Assembly: GCF_002218005.2 (NCBI RefSeq)
Contig: NZ_AP018678.1
Location: 2,108,001 to 2,172,000, forward strand
DNA: 64,000 nt
Reading direction: 5' to 3'
From: Vibrio algivorus
GTDB taxonomy: Bacteria > Pseudomonadota > Gammaproteobacteria > Enterobacterales > Vibrionaceae
Shown one piece after another: positions 37,617 through 46,725 of the stretch. The position numbers were made by a program, and so were the translations under genes. Position 1 is the stretch's first letter. Each line of letters opens with the position of its first letter. Under the pieces are notes generated by a model. That model saw nothing but the letters and a program-made list of their open reading frames with translations. It was not told where the DNA came from and ran no database searches.

Positions 37617-37648
37617 TACCATCAAAATAAAGGCCACCAAAAACCATC

Positions 37649-38392
37649 ATGATTTTTTCTCCACCTTTGCAATCTGCCACTTTAATCAAACGTTATAAAC
37701 GCTTTCTTGCCGATGTTACTTTACCAAATGGTGAAATCATAACCATGCATTGTGCTAATACTGGAGCCATGACTGGTTGTGCCGAACCTGGCAATCAAGT
37801 GTGGTATTCAACATCCGACAATCCCAAACGAAAATACCCCAATAGTTGGGAGTTATCGGTCACACCGCAAGGCGACACTATTTGTATCAATACCGCCAAA
37901 GCCAATGCTTTAGTAGTAGAAGCGATTGAACAGCAACAAATCCCCGAACTGGCTGGTTATTCAAACCTTCGCACGGAAGTGAAATACGGTAGTGAAAACA
38001 GTCGCGTTGATATTTTACTAGAGCCTCATTCAAATACCGACCTTCAATCGCGACATACCAGTAAAGCTTGCTATATCGAAGTCAAAAGCGTGACTTTATT
38101 GCAAGATGAATTTGGCGCGGGACGTGGATTCTTTCCTGATGCGGTGACGACCCGTGGACAAAAACATTTACGAGAATTGATGGAAATGGTGCAATCTGGG
38201 CACAGAGCGGTACTTTTTTTCGCTGTTTTGCATTCTGGGATTGAAAAAGTCTCCAGTGCCCACCATATAGACTCAAATTATTCACAACTTTTAAAACAAG
38301 CAAAAGAAGTTGGTGTTGAGGTGATCTGCTATAAAGCACGACTATCACCCGAGCGAATAGAATTAGCATCACCCATTGAATTTATTGACTAG
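37649..38392 (+). CDS. sfsA: SfsA family protein (sugar fermentation stimulation protein)
   Basis: A 247-aa SfsA homologue. It matches E. coli SfsA throughout, for example in SPPLQxATLIxRYKRFLADV, NTGAMTGC, CYIEVKSVTL and FPDAVTTRGQKHL. The family combines an OB-like N-terminal part with a nuclease-like core (residues with D/E and K in CYIEVKSVT); DNA binding has been reported, but its role is uncertain. The ATG at 37649 follows directly on the palindromic element with no strong ribosome binding site. It precedes dksA as in enterics. Confidence 0.92.
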   Translation: MIFSPPLQSATLIKRYKRFLADVTLPNGEIITMHCANTGAMTGCAEPGNQVWYSTSDNPKRKYPNSWELSVTPQGDTICINTAKANALVVEAIEQQQIPELAGYSNLRTEVKYGSENSRVDILLEPHSNTDLQSRHTSKACYIEVKSVTLLQDEFGAGRGFFPDAVTTRGQKHLRELMEMVQSGHRAVLFFAVLHSGIEKVSSAHHIDSNYSQLLKQAKEVGVEVICYKARLSPERIELASPIEFID

Positions 38393-38527
38393 ACTTTGTT
38401 AAAAACACAATCTTGTTATTCAAATTCACATTCAACAATCTATTTGTTTGCCAAGCAAGATTCTTTCTGCTATATGTACCGCCCTTGTTAACCAGCGATT
38501 GGTTAAAAGAGCAAGTAGGAGCGCTGT

Positions 38528-38977
38528 ATGCCAGAACTAAACAAGAAAAAAACGCTAGGCATTCTAGCCATTGCGGGTGTTGGGCCATATCAAGAGAAAG
38601 CCGGTGAAGAGTACATGTCACCTGAGCAAATGGACCACTTTACAAAAATTTTAAAAGCATGGCGTGACCAACTTCATGAAGAAGTTAGCCGCACTATGAG
38701 TCACATGAAAGACGAAGCAGCCAACTTCCCTGATCCGGTTGACCGTGCATCACAAGAAGAAGAGTTCAGCTTAGAGCTACGTAACCGTGACCGCGAACGT
38801 CGTCTTATCAAGAAAATTGAAAAAACACTGATCAAAATCGAAGACGATGACTTTGGTTTCTGTGAATCTTGCGGCATTGAAATCGGCATTCGTCGTTTAG
38901 AAGCAAGACCAACAGCAGATCTTTGTATCGACTGTAAGACCCTCGCAGAGCTTAAAGAAAAGCAAATGCAAGGTTAA
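38528..38977 (+). CDS. dksA: RNA polymerase-binding transcription factor DksA
   Basis: A 149-aa DksA that enters the RNA polymerase secondary channel and works with ppGpp. The coiled-coil tip has the two aspartates of DPVDRA (Asp69, Asp72), matching D71 and D74 in E. coli; the zinc finger is CESC (Cys112, Cys115) and CIDC. AGGAG lies 7 nt before the ATG. A strong terminator follows. Confidence 0.96.
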   Translation: MPELNKKKTLGILAIAGVGPYQEKAGEEYMSPEQMDHFTKILKAWRDQLHEEVSRTMSHMKDEAANFPDPVDRASQEEEFSLELRNRDRERRLIKKIEKTLIKIEDDDFGFCESCGIEIGIRRLEARPTADLCIDCKTLAELKEKQMQG

Positions 38978-38987
38978 TAACACCATC

Positions 38988-39022
38988 AAAATCGCCTCTA
39001 GTGTTATCTAGGGGCGATTTTT
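38988..39022 (+). terminator. Terminator between dksA and gluQ
   Basis: AAATCGCCTCTAG pairs with CTAGGGGCGATTT across a short loop and runs into TTTTTG. Confidence 0.85.
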
Positions 39023-39033
39023 GTTTGTTTTAG

Positions 39034-39060
39034 TTAACCTCAGGTTTGGATAAGAGAGTC
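39034..39060 (+). repeat. Solo MITE end in the gluQ leader
   Basis: This 27-nt stretch matches the outer end of the 232-bp elements (43755 and 48237) at 24 of 27 positions, beginning TTAACCTCAG and including GGATAAGAG. No other end is found nearby, so it is probably a remnant. It contains the likely ribosome binding site of gluQ. Confidence 0.65.
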
Positions 39061-39063
39061 TAC

Positions 39064-39942
39064 ATGTCCACCTATATCGGTCGTTTTGCCCCATCCCCTT
39101 CAGGGCCTTTACACTTTGGCTCACTGGTTGCCGCACTTGGCAGCTATTTTCAAGCGAAATCTCAAAATGGCCAATGGCTAGTTCGAATGGAAGATCTCGA
39201 TCCTCCAAGAGAAATGCCGGGTGCAGCAAACTTAATTTTATCCACTTTAGAAAGCTATGGTTTGCATTGGGATCAATCCGTGGTTTATCAAAGTCAACGC
39301 CACCAACGCTACCAAGAACAAATCGCAACTTGGTTACAAACAGGCCATGCCTATTACTGCCAATGTACGCGTAAGCAAATTAAGCAGTCTGGTGGTTTTT
39401 ACCTAGGTACTTGCCGAGAAAAAGCGATTAAAAGCTCAGAAAATTGCTCGATTCGCCTTAAAGTCAACGAAGCAATCTCGCAATTTTACGATAACAAACA
39501 CGGCACCATTCAAATCCCGCAGCAGTTAGCGCAAGAAGATTTTATTATTAAACGCCGAGATGGATTATTTGCCTATAACCTAGCTGTCGTACTCGATGAT
39601 ATTGACCAAGGGGTGACTCAAGTTGTCAGAGGGGCGGATTTAATCGAACCAACTGGCCGGCAAATTAACCTATATCGCACCTTACAACAGCCCGAAGTTA
39701 GCTATATTCATCTACCTCTAGCGGTAGATACTCAAGGCAATAAATTATCAAAACAAAATCATGCGCCAGCAGTGGATATCAAACATCCTAAGCACACGTT
39801 AATTCAAGTGATGCGCTTTCTTGGTTTTATTATCCCTAATGATTTTGAGTCCGCGAGCATAGACCAAATACTGCAATGGGGATGTCAAAATTGGACGCTT
39901 GCTCAACTACCCAATTCGCTAAAGGTCGATTCACCATTCTAA
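39064..39942 (+). CDS. gluQ: Glutamyl-Q tRNA(Asp) synthetase
   Basis: A 292-aa truncated glutamyl-tRNA synthetase that attaches glutamate to queuosine at the wobble base of tRNA-Asp. It has the HIGH-like signature in APSPSGPLHFGS, a zinc site (CQC and a later YLGTC) and the KLSK motif in KLSKQNHA; the anticodon-binding domain of GltX is absent. The ATG at 39064 is chosen over an upstream in-frame TTG (39046) because homology starts at STYIGRFAPSPSG and AAGAG lies upstream. It is usually linked to dksA. Confidence 0.93.
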   Translation: MSTYIGRFAPSPSGPLHFGSLVAALGSYFQAKSQNGQWLVRMEDLDPPREMPGAANLILSTLESYGLHWDQSVVYQSQRHQRYQEQIATWLQTGHAYYCQCTRKQIKQSGGFYLGTCREKAIKSSENCSIRLKVNEAISQFYDNKHGTIQIPQQLAQEDFIIKRRDGLFAYNLAVVLDDIDQGVTQVVRGADLIEPTGRQINLYRTLQQPEVSYIHLPLAVDTQGNKLSKQNHAPAVDIKHPKHTLIQVMRFLGFIIPNDFESASIDQILQWGCQNWTLAQLPNSLKVDSPF

Positions 39943-40041
39943 AATGAGGCTAGCTAGGCTATCATTGGCGAAATTTTTAGCTTTGCTTTGAATATTTGTT
40001 CTCGCTGTAGAATTTCATTACCAACACAACTGAGGTGGGTT

Positions 40042-41451
40042 ATTTTCACTCAAGCTGTTAATTTGTGCCGTAAACTATTTACCAACACAAAATCTGACCA
40101 ATCGAGCTCAGCGCAGAACCGCTCAAATGGAGACGTTATCCTGAACATTATCACTCGCCAAGAGCATACGATTTCACGCGCTCACATCAGTGACAACGCG
40201 CTGAAAGTGCTCTATCGATTACACAATCATGGCTACGATGCTTTTCTTGTTGGTGGCGGTGTACGCGACCTACTACTAGACAAAGAGCCAAAAGATTTTG
40301 ATATTGCCACCAATGCGACCCCTGAGCAGATCAAGCAACTGTTTCGCAATTGTCGCTTAATCGGTCGTCGCTTCCGCTTAGCCCATATCATGTTTGGTCG
40401 AGAAATTATCGAAGTTGCCACTTTTCGTGGTCACCATCAAGAGCCTGAAAAAAATCAATCAGCTCAATCAAAAGAAGGCATGCTATTACGTGATAATGTC
40501 TACGGCACGGTAGAAGAAGATGCCGAACGTCGTGATTTCACTATCAATGCCATGTACTACAATATTGCCGATTACAGTATCCATGATTACGCCAATGGCG
40601 TGAAAGATCTAAAAGCCGGTGTGATCCGCATGATTGGCGACCCAGAAACGCGCTACCGTGAAGACCCGGTACGGATGATCCGTGCGATTCGCTTTGCCGC
40701 TAAACTGGATATGATCATTGAACCTAAAACGGCAGCTCCAATCAAAGAACTTGCTCATTTAATGACAGGCGTACCTGCTGCTCGTTTATTTGAAGAGTCA
40801 CTGAAACTATTGCAATCTGGCCAAGGTTGGGCAACCTACCAGCTACTTCGTGAATTTGATCTATTTTCCAGCCTATTCCCTACCGTGGCGCAATACTTCA
40901 CACCAGACCAAGATTCTGATGTCGAACAAATGGTCGAAATCGCCCTAAAGTCGACAGATAAACGCATCAATGAAGGTAAGCGTATTAATCCTGCCTTTAT
41001 GTTTGCCGCATTCTTATGGTATCCGTTACAAAGACATGCTAAAGAATTAGCCGAAGTACGTAAGCTTAGTCATTACGATGCGATCATGATGGCTAGCAAT
41101 CATATTCTCGATGAACAGGTGCGTCACTTAGCGATACCACGTCGTCATAGTGCGACCATTCGTGATATCTGGCAACTACAACTGCGTCTAACCCGTCGTA
41201 CTGGTAAACGCGCCTTCCAGATGCTGGAGCTGAATAAGTTTCGCGCAGGATTTGATATGCTCGAAATGCGCGGCAAAGTAGAACAAGGCCAAACAGAAGA
41301 ATTAGCTGTGTGGTGGCAAGAATTTCAAGACGCTCCATCCATTCATCGGCAAAATATGGTACAAGCCTTAGGCGCACCAAAACCAACAGGTCGTCGCCGT
41401 AAACGCCCACACGCTAAGAAAAAAAGCGCTAAACCAAAGGCTCAAGAATGA
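40042..41451 (+). CDS. pcnB: Poly(A) polymerase I, probable AUU start
   Basis: Poly(A) polymerase, about 469 aa from the proposed start. The nucleotidyltransferase motif is LVGGGVRD with the DFD pair (KDFDIATN), followed by RRDFTINAM, RNA-binding helices and a basic C-terminus (RRRKRPHAKKKSAK). No ATG occurs in frame before about residue 120. E. coli pcnB is known to start with AUU; here ATT at 40042 gives (M)FTQAVNLCRK, matching E. coli MFTRVANFCRK, and GAGGTGG lies right before it. An in-frame TTG at 39988 has no such support. It overlaps folK by 4 nt. Confidence 0.9.
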   Translation: MFTQAVNLCRKLFTNTKSDQSSSAQNRSNGDVILNIITRQEHTISRAHISDNALKVLYRLHNHGYDAFLVGGGVRDLLLDKEPKDFDIATNATPEQIKQLFRNCRLIGRRFRLAHIMFGREIIEVATFRGHHQEPEKNQSAQSKEGMLLRDNVYGTVEEDAERRDFTINAMYYNIADYSIHDYANGVKDLKAGVIRMIGDPETRYREDPVRMIRAIRFAAKLDMIIEPKTAAPIKELAHLMTGVPAARLFEESLKLLQSGQGWATYQLLREFDLFSSLFPTVAQYFTPDQDSDVEQMVEIALKSTDKRINEGKRINPAFMFAAFLWYPLQRHAKELAEVRKLSHYDAIMMASNHILDEQVRHLAIPRRHSATIRDIWQLQLRLTRRTGKRAFQMLELNKFRAGFDMLEMRGKVEQGQTEELAVWWQEFQDAPSIHRQNMVQALGAPKPTGRRRKRPHAKKKSAKPKAQE

Positions 41452-41933
41452 TTACCGCCTATATTGCCATCGGCAGTAATTTAGCCGAACCAGTACAACA
41501 AGCGAAACGAGCTATTGAAGCTTTACGTGATCACCCCCATATAAAGCTTATTACTTGCTCATCGTTGTATTCCAGTACTCCAATGGGCCCACAAGATCAG
41601 CCTGACTACATTAATGCTGTCGCTGAAATACAAACAGAATTATCACCTCTTGAATTACTCGATAACACTCAAGCTATCGAGCAACAACAAGGGCGTGTTC
41701 GCAAAGCAGAACGTTGGGGGCCAAGAAGCTTAGATCTCGACATTCTGCTTTATGGAAAACAAGTAATTAATAACGAACGTTTAACCGTGCCTCATTACGG
41801 CATAAAAGTACGTGAGTTTGTTATCTACCCACTGTTTGAAATTGCCCCTAATTTATCTCTCCCGGATGGGACAGAGCTCAAGTCACTACTCAACAGTATC
41901 GACCGTAATGGGCTCTCTATTTGGCAAGCTTAG
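41448..41933 (+). CDS. folK: HPPK, 2-amino-4-hydroxy-6-hydroxymethyldihydropteridine pyrophosphokinase
   Basis: A 161-aa folate-pathway enzyme that transfers pyrophosphate from ATP to 6-hydroxymethyldihydropterin. Family motifs are IAIGSNL, YSSTPMGPQDQPDYINAV and the metal/ATP loop WGPRSLDLDILLYG. The start overlaps the pcnB stop (ATGA), so they are coupled. panB follows 19 nt later. Confidence 0.95.
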   Translation: MITAYIAIGSNLAEPVQQAKRAIEALRDHPHIKLITCSSLYSSTPMGPQDQPDYINAVAEIQTELSPLELLDNTQAIEQQQGRVRKAERWGPRSLDLDILLYGKQVINNERLTVPHYGIKVREFVIYPLFEIAPNLSLPDGTELKSLLNSIDRNGLSIWQA

Positions 41934-41952
41934 ACCTTATAAGGACCAAATA

Positions 41953-42747
41953 ATGAAAAAAGTATCCATTAACACTTTACTCAAGTGGAAACAGGATGGT
42001 CGTAAGTTTGCGACATCAACCGCTTATGACGCTAGCTTTGCTCAGTTGTTTGAACAACAAGAAATGCCATTATTATTAGTTGGTGATTCACTCGGTATGG
42101 TTCTGCAAGGTGAAGAAAGCACTTTACCTGTCACTATTGATGATATCGCCTACCACACTCGCTGTGTACGTGCCGGTAGCCCAAATTGCTTGTTATTATC
42201 AGACATGCCATTTATGAGCTATGCCACTCCAGAGCAAGCTTGTGAAAACGCTGCCATTCTAATGCGTGCTGGCGCAAACATGGTAAAACTTGAAGGCGGA
42301 AGCTGGTTAGTTGAAACGATCAAACAACTGACAGAACGCTCAGTGCCAGTGTGCGCTCACCTTGGCTTAACGCCGCAATCGGTTAATATTTTTGGCGGTT
42401 TCCGCATCCAAGGTCGTGAGAAAGAAAAAGCTCAACAGATTATTGATGATGCAATCGCACTACAAAATGCCGGTGCCCAACTTCTAGTATTGGAATGCGT
42501 GCCAAGTCAATTGGCGAAGCAGATTACCCAAGAACTACACATTCCAGTGATCGGCATTGGCGCAGGTAAAGATACCGATGGCCAGATTCTAGTGATGCAT
42601 GACATGTTTGGTATTTCAGCCAACTACATGCCTAAATTTTCAAAAAACTTTTTAATCGAAACCGGCAGCATGCAAGCCGCTGTTCAGCAATATATTCAAG
42701 ATGTTGAAGCGGGGATATTCCCTGGTTCAGAACATAGCTTTGAATAG
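41953..42747 (+). CDS. panB: Ketopantoate hydroxymethyltransferase
   Basis: A 264-aa TIM-barrel enzyme making ketopantoate from 2-oxoisovalerate and methylene-THF, the first step of pantothenate synthesis. Motifs: TAYDASFAQLF, GDSLGMVLQG, the metal ligand Asp in GDS and SDMPF, and GIGAGKDTDGQILV. AAGGA lies 8-9 nt before the ATG; the frame opens upstream inside folK but homology begins at this ATG. It sits in a pcnB-folK-panB-panC operon. Confidence 0.95.
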   Translation: MKKVSINTLLKWKQDGRKFATSTAYDASFAQLFEQQEMPLLLVGDSLGMVLQGEESTLPVTIDDIAYHTRCVRAGSPNCLLLSDMPFMSYATPEQACENAAILMRAGANMVKLEGGSWLVETIKQLTERSVPVCAHLGLTPQSVNIFGGFRIQGREKEKAQQIIDDAIALQNAGAQLLVLECVPSQLAKQITQELHIPVIGIGAGKDTDGQILVMHDMFGISANYMPKFSKNFLIETGSMQAAVQQYIQDVEAGIFPGSEHSFE

Positions 42748-42776
42748 TTTTGTGCTGATATAAGTAAGGAATAAGT

Positions 42777-43664
42777 ATGCAAACTTTTGCCGATACTCTC
42801 TCTCTAAAAGACCCGCTAAAAAGTGCCCGTCGCGATGGCCGTCGTATCGCTTTTGTCCCAACAATGGGCAACTTACACGAAGGTCATCTCACACTGGTTC
42901 GAAAAGCCCGTGAACATGCCGATATTGTTGTCGTCAGTATTTTTGTTAATCCAATGCAATTTGAGCGTTCTGATGACTTAAACAACTACCCAAGAACGCT
43001 TGATGATGATCTAAGCAAACTGAATGCTGAAGGTGTCGATTTTGTGTTCACGCCAACGCCTGAGATCATCTACCCAGAAGGCTTAGACAAACAAACTTTC
43101 ATCGAGGTTCCTGGCTTATCACACATACTAGAAGGAGCATCTCGCCCTGGGCATTTCCGTGGTGTAAGCACTATCGTGACCAAGCTCTTTAATATTGTGC
43201 AGCCGGATATCGCTTGCTTTGGCGAAAAAGACTTCCAGCAGCTAGCTGTTATTAAAAAAATGGTCACTGACCTTGCTTTAGATATTGAAGTTATCGGTGT
43301 ACCAACCGTTCGTGAAATGGATGGTCTCGCCATGAGTTCACGTAATGGGTTATTAAGCTTAAGCGAGCGCCAAAGAGCGCCTGTACTGGCAAGAACCATG
43401 CGCTGGATTGGTAGTCAAATACGTGGTGGACGTGAAGATTATGTCTCGCTACTAGAGGATGCTAACGATCAATTACGTGCAGCAGACTTAGAGCCAGATG
43501 AAATTTTTATTCGTGATGCCGAAAACCTGCAATTGCCAAACGAACACACTACTCAAGTTGTGATTTTGATGTCGGCATTCCTAGGTAAAGCGCGTTTAAT
43601 TGATAACTTAGTAGTTGAGCTTAACCCACAGAATAGCCAAGAAAGTGGTGGTGAAGAAGAATAA
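42777..43664 (+). CDS. panC: Pantothenate synthetase
   Basis: A 295-aa ligase joining pantoate and beta-alanine with ATP. The HIGH-like motif is PTMGNLHEGH and the KMSKS-like part is MSSRNGLLS; FGEKDFQQL is also typical. TAAGGA stands 7 nt before the ATG. It is the last gene of the operon and is followed by a dispersed repeat and a strong terminator. Confidence 0.95.
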   Translation: MQTFADTLSLKDPLKSARRDGRRIAFVPTMGNLHEGHLTLVRKAREHADIVVVSIFVNPMQFERSDDLNNYPRTLDDDLSKLNAEGVDFVFTPTPEIIYPEGLDKQTFIEVPGLSHILEGASRPGHFRGVSTIVTKLFNIVQPDIACFGEKDFQQLAVIKKMVTDLALDIEVIGVPTVREMDGLAMSSRNGLLSLSERQRAPVLARTMRWIGSQIRGGREDYVSLLEDANDQLRAADLEPDEIFIRDAENLQLPNEHTTQVVILMSAFLGKARLIDNLVVELNPQNSQESGGEEE

Positions 43665-43668
43665 GTTC

Positions 43669-43703
43669 CTCGATTCCTCGGGCACGTTGCTGCTCGTAAC
43701 TCG
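43669..43703 (+). repeat. Dispersed CTCGG-GCTACGCTGCTCG element, copy 2
   Basis: A diverged copy (CTCGGGCACGTTGCTGCTCG) in the same orientation as the copies at 18537, 56841 and 56961. It lies between the panC stop and its terminator. Confidence 0.6.
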
Positions 43704-43708
43704 ACAAG

Positions 43709-43747
43709 AAAAAAGCCTGAACATCCCACAAAATGTTCAGGCTTTTG
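43709..43747 (+). terminator. Terminator after panC
   Basis: AAAAGCCTGAACAT (43711-43724) pairs perfectly with 43733-43746 across 8 nt; T-rich on both sides of the hairpin, so it is probably bidirectional. Confidence 0.9.
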
Positions 43748-43754
43748 AGTATTT

Positions 43755-43986
43755 AACCTCAGCTTCGGATAAGAGCGTCACAATAATGAACCTAACTCAC
43801 TGATATAAAAGTGATAAAAACATCTGTCAGGTATCTAGGATTGATGACTTTCTCTCAATGCTGCAATTTGGGATGGATAACAAGGCAAAATCATAAGTCA
43901 ATAGCTGGCCTATTGCGTTGATTTTAAAGAAGTTAGACGCCTAAAGTGCTGTATTGAGTGACTTCTAGTTATCCGCAGCTGAGGTT
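43755..43986 (+). mobile_element. 232-bp MITE-like element, copy A
   Basis: It begins AACCTCAGCTTCGGATAAG and ends with the inverted match of AACCTCAGCTGCGGATAAC, giving imperfect terminal repeats of about 19 bp. ATTT stands on both sides (43751-43754 and 43987-43990), a possible 4-bp target duplication. It has no coding capacity. The only 3-mismatch copy lies in opposite orientation at 48237-48468. It fills most of the 338-bp gap between panC and yadH. Confidence 0.88.
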
Positions 43987-44002
43987 ATTTACTGAAAACA
44001 AA

Positions 44003-44773
44003 CTAGCTTCGCAAGCCAATACCACGCGACACTAAATAATACGCCACACTATACAGTGCCACGATAAACACCATCAATACGCCAAACGAGGTGTAGATAC
44101 CTACATCGGAAACCCCTAAGAAGCCATAACGAAAAGCATTGACCATATAAACGATTGGGTTGATTTTCGACACACCTTGCCAAAATTCCGGTAGCAAGCT
44201 AATCGAATAAAACACTCCACCGAGATACGTTAGTGGTGTTAACACAAAGGTCGGAATGATCGAGATATCATCAAAAGTATCGGCAAATACCGCATTAATC
44301 AGTCCACCAAGTGCAAACACTACCGAGGTAAAAAAGACCGTCGAAATAATGATAAACCAATGATGAATTTGAAGATCAACAAAAAATAGCGAGACACCCG
44401 TTACCATAGCGCCAACCATTAAGCCACGAGTCACCCCGCCCATCACATAGCCACAAATAATAATATGATGAGGCACCGGCGCCACCAGCAACTCTTCAAT
44501 GTTCTTCTGAAATTTTGCACTAAAGAAGGACGAAGCCACATTGGAATAAGAGTTGGTGATCACCGACATCATAATCAGGCCTGGAACAATATATTCCATA
44601 TAACTGAAACCATTCATTTCACCAATGCGTGAACCGATTAAGTTACCAAAAATAATAAAGTACAGCGTCATAGTGATCGCTGGCGGTACGATAGTTTGCA
44701 CCCAGATTCGCATAAAGCGACGAATCTCTTTAGTCACTAAGCTTTTAAATGCAGTCCAATATAACTCTGCCAT
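44003..44773 (-). CDS. yadH: ABC-2 type transporter permease YadH
   Basis: A 256-aa inner-membrane protein with six predicted helices of the ABC-2 family. Motifs include the N-terminal amphipathic part ending TKEIRRFMR, FFSAKFQKNIEELLVAP and a long run of hydrophobic segments. The substrate is unknown. The yadG stop overlaps this start by one base (TAATG), so the pair forms one exporter operon. Copy A of the MITE-like element lies 16 bp past its stop, and no terminator is obvious in between. Confidence 0.9.
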   Translation of the reverse strand: MAELYWTAFKSLVTKEIRRFMRIWVQTIVPPAITMTLYFIIFGNLIGSRIGEMNGFSYMEYIVPGLIMMSVITNSYSNVASSFFSAKFQKNIEELLVAPVPHHIIICGYVMGGVTRGLMVGAMVTGVSLFFVDLQIHHWFIIISTVFFTSVVFALGGLINAVFADTFDDISIIPTFVLTPLTYLGGVFYSISLLPEFWQGVSKINPIVYMVNAFRYGFLGVSDVGIYTSFGVLMVFIVALYSVAYYLVSRGIGLRS

Positions 44774-45726
44774 TACAGGGTTGCTCCTTGTGCTTGTTTT
44801 TTCTCAACGTTTGTCTTTTCACCATTGCGTACGATAGTGACAAATAATTCTTCTAATCGGTTGGCTTTATTACGCATCGACAATACCTGTACGCCTTGAG
44901 CCGTCAATTGTTCAAACACTCGGTTTAAGCCCTGAGTCTTATCAATTTCCACTTCTAGGCTATTCGGAGAAAAATGCGTGATGTTAGCATCTTCAAGTAC
45001 TGGCGCTTGCTCACAATCTTGTAGATCAAAAATAAAGGTTTCGACATGTAGTTTATTCAACAAGGCTTTCATCGAAGTATTTTCGATCACTTCACCACGG
45101 TTGATAATACCGATATTACGACACAGCATTTCTGCTTCTTCTAAATAGTGAGTCGTCAGAATAATCGTTACGCCCTCTTGGTTGATCATTTTCAAGAACT
45201 CCCACATTGAACGACGTAGCTCAATATCAACCCCAGCGGTTGGTTCATCTAAAATCAGCAATTTAGGCTCATGCATCAATGCGCGAGCAATCATCAAGCG
45301 ACGCTTCATACCACCAGATAAATTACGCGCACGCTCATTACGCTTTTCCCATAGGTCGAGCTGAGAGAGATATTTATGAGCACGTTCCTTAGCTAAAGAG
45401 ACTGACACGCCATAGTAACCCGCTTGTTGCATAACAATTTGCTCAACCGTTTCAAATGGATTGAAGTTAAACTCTTGTGGCACTAAGCCTAGTTGTTGCT
45501 TGGCTTTTACTAAATCGGTATCAATATCGTAGCCGAACACCTTAACTCGACCTGAAGTCTTGTTGACTAGCGAGCTGATCACCCCAATGGTAGTCGATTT
45601 ACCTGCACCATTCGGTCCAAGCAATGCGTAAAAATCGCCCTGTTCAACATTGAGAGACACCCCTTTCAGCGCTTCGACACCACCCGTATAGACTTTACGT
45701 AACGCTTGAATTTCTAATGCATACAT
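44773..45726 (-). CDS. yadG: ABC transporter ATPase YadG
   Basis: A 317-aa ATPase of the ABC-2 exporter type. Walker A is GPNGAGKST, the Q-loop LVPQEFNFNPFE, the signature LSGGMKRR, Walker B LLILDEP and the H-loop TTHYLEEAE. It aligns closely with E. coli YadG, including MRNKANRLEELF near the end. The ATG at 45726 is used; the frame runs 35 codons further but these have no homology and overlap the divergent can gene. can and yadG share a 94-bp intergenic region, an arrangement also seen in enterics. Confidence 0.92.
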   Translation of the reverse strand: MYALEIQALRKVYTGGVEALKGVSLNVEQGDFYALLGPNGAGKSTTIGVISSLVNKTSGRVKVFGYDIDTDLVKAKQQLGLVPQEFNFNPFETVEQIVMQQAGYYGVSVSLAKERAHKYLSQLDLWEKRNERARNLSGGMKRRLMIARALMHEPKLLILDEPTAGVDIELRRSMWEFLKMINQEGVTIILTTHYLEEAEMLCRNIGIINRGEVIENTSMKALLNKLHVETFIFDLQDCEQAPVLEDANITHFSPNSLEVEIDKTQGLNRVFEQLTAQGVQVLSMRNKANRLEELFVTIVRNGEKTNVEKKQAQGATL

Positions 45727-45820
45727 AATATTTTTACCCTGAATTGATGATTTGATCACAAATCGGATTTGATTTTTTTCAGTCTTGTGTATAGTTAGGC
45801 AGATCAATGAGGAAGATAAC

Positions 45821-46492
45821 ATGCCAGACATTAAACAGTTATTTCAAAATAACTCGACTTGGGCTCAGTCGATAAAATCAGAACGCCCTGAGTTTTTCGC
45901 TAAATTAGAAGAATCACAACACCCAGAATACCTATGGATTGGTTGTTCGGATAGTCGAGTTCCCGCTGAACGCCTTACCGGTTTATATTCCGGGGAATTG
46001 TTTGTTCACCGCAATGTGGCAAACCAAGTTATTCATACTGACCTCAACTGCTTATCTGTCGTTCAATATGCAGTCGATGTACTAAAAGTTAAGCACATCA
46101 TCATTTGTGGCCACTACGGTTGTGGCGGTGTACAGGCATCCATCGATAATCCAAATCTTGGCCTTATCAATAACTGGTTGTTGCACATTCGTGATTTATA
46201 CCTAAAACATCGTAACTGGCTTGGCCAATTCCCTAAAGAAGAGTGGGCCAATAAACTTTGTGAAATCAACGTTGCTGAACAAGTTTATAACCTAGGTAAC
46301 TCTACCGTGCTTCAACAAGCTTGGGAACGCGGTCAGAAAATTGAAATTCACGGTTGGGTATATGGTATTGGTGATGGTGTTCTTAATGACCTAGGCGTTC
46401 GCTGCCACAGTCGTGAATCACTTGAAATCTCTCACCAAGCTTCTCTGGCTAAAATCTTAAATGAAGATAACCCAGAAAACCTAAACATATAA
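45821..46492 (+). CDS. can: Beta-class carbonic anhydrase
   Basis: A 223-aa beta carbonic anhydrase that interconverts CO2 and bicarbonate. Zinc ligands Cys42, Asp44 (CSDSR), His98 and Cys101 (GHYGCGG) lie at the same numbers as in E. coli Can. GAGGAAG stands 4-5 nt before the ATG; an in-frame TTG at 45785 is not needed. TTTGAT and TATAGT near 45768 and 45790 could form its promoter. A terminator follows. Confidence 0.95.
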   Translation: MPDIKQLFQNNSTWAQSIKSERPEFFAKLEESQHPEYLWIGCSDSRVPAERLTGLYSGELFVHRNVANQVIHTDLNCLSVVQYAVDVLKVKHIIICGHYGCGGVQASIDNPNLGLINNWLLHIRDLYLKHRNWLGQFPKEEWANKLCEINVAEQVYNLGNSTVLQQAWERGQKIEIHGWVYGIGDGVLNDLGVRCHSRESLEISHQASLAKILNEDNPENLNI

Positions 46493-46518
46493 CTCCATCA
46501 AACGAGTGAATAGTCATT

Positions 46519-46549
46519 AAAAGAGCGACCGATTTGGTCGCTCTTTTTT
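46519..46549 (+). terminator. Terminator after can
   Basis: AGAGCGACC (46522-46530) pairs with GGTCGCTCT (46536-46544) across GATTT, followed by TTTTT. Confidence 0.92.
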
Positions 46550-46725
46550 GTTGATACTGCAAGAATACTGACTTTTATTTCACTCTACCAATGATCTTGA
46601 TTCATATTTAACATCACTGGTAAGAATAGTCTGCTTATTCTTACTATACTCAAAGTCATTGTGCAGTGAGAAGACAACTAAATGAACGCCATCACCAATA
46701 CGCAGCTTCAAGTACAAATAATATA

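Noticed and set aside
37434..37640. Minus-strand ORF of 68 codons
   Set aside because: It lies almost entirely in the 269-bp palindromic element and has no recognisable protein features.
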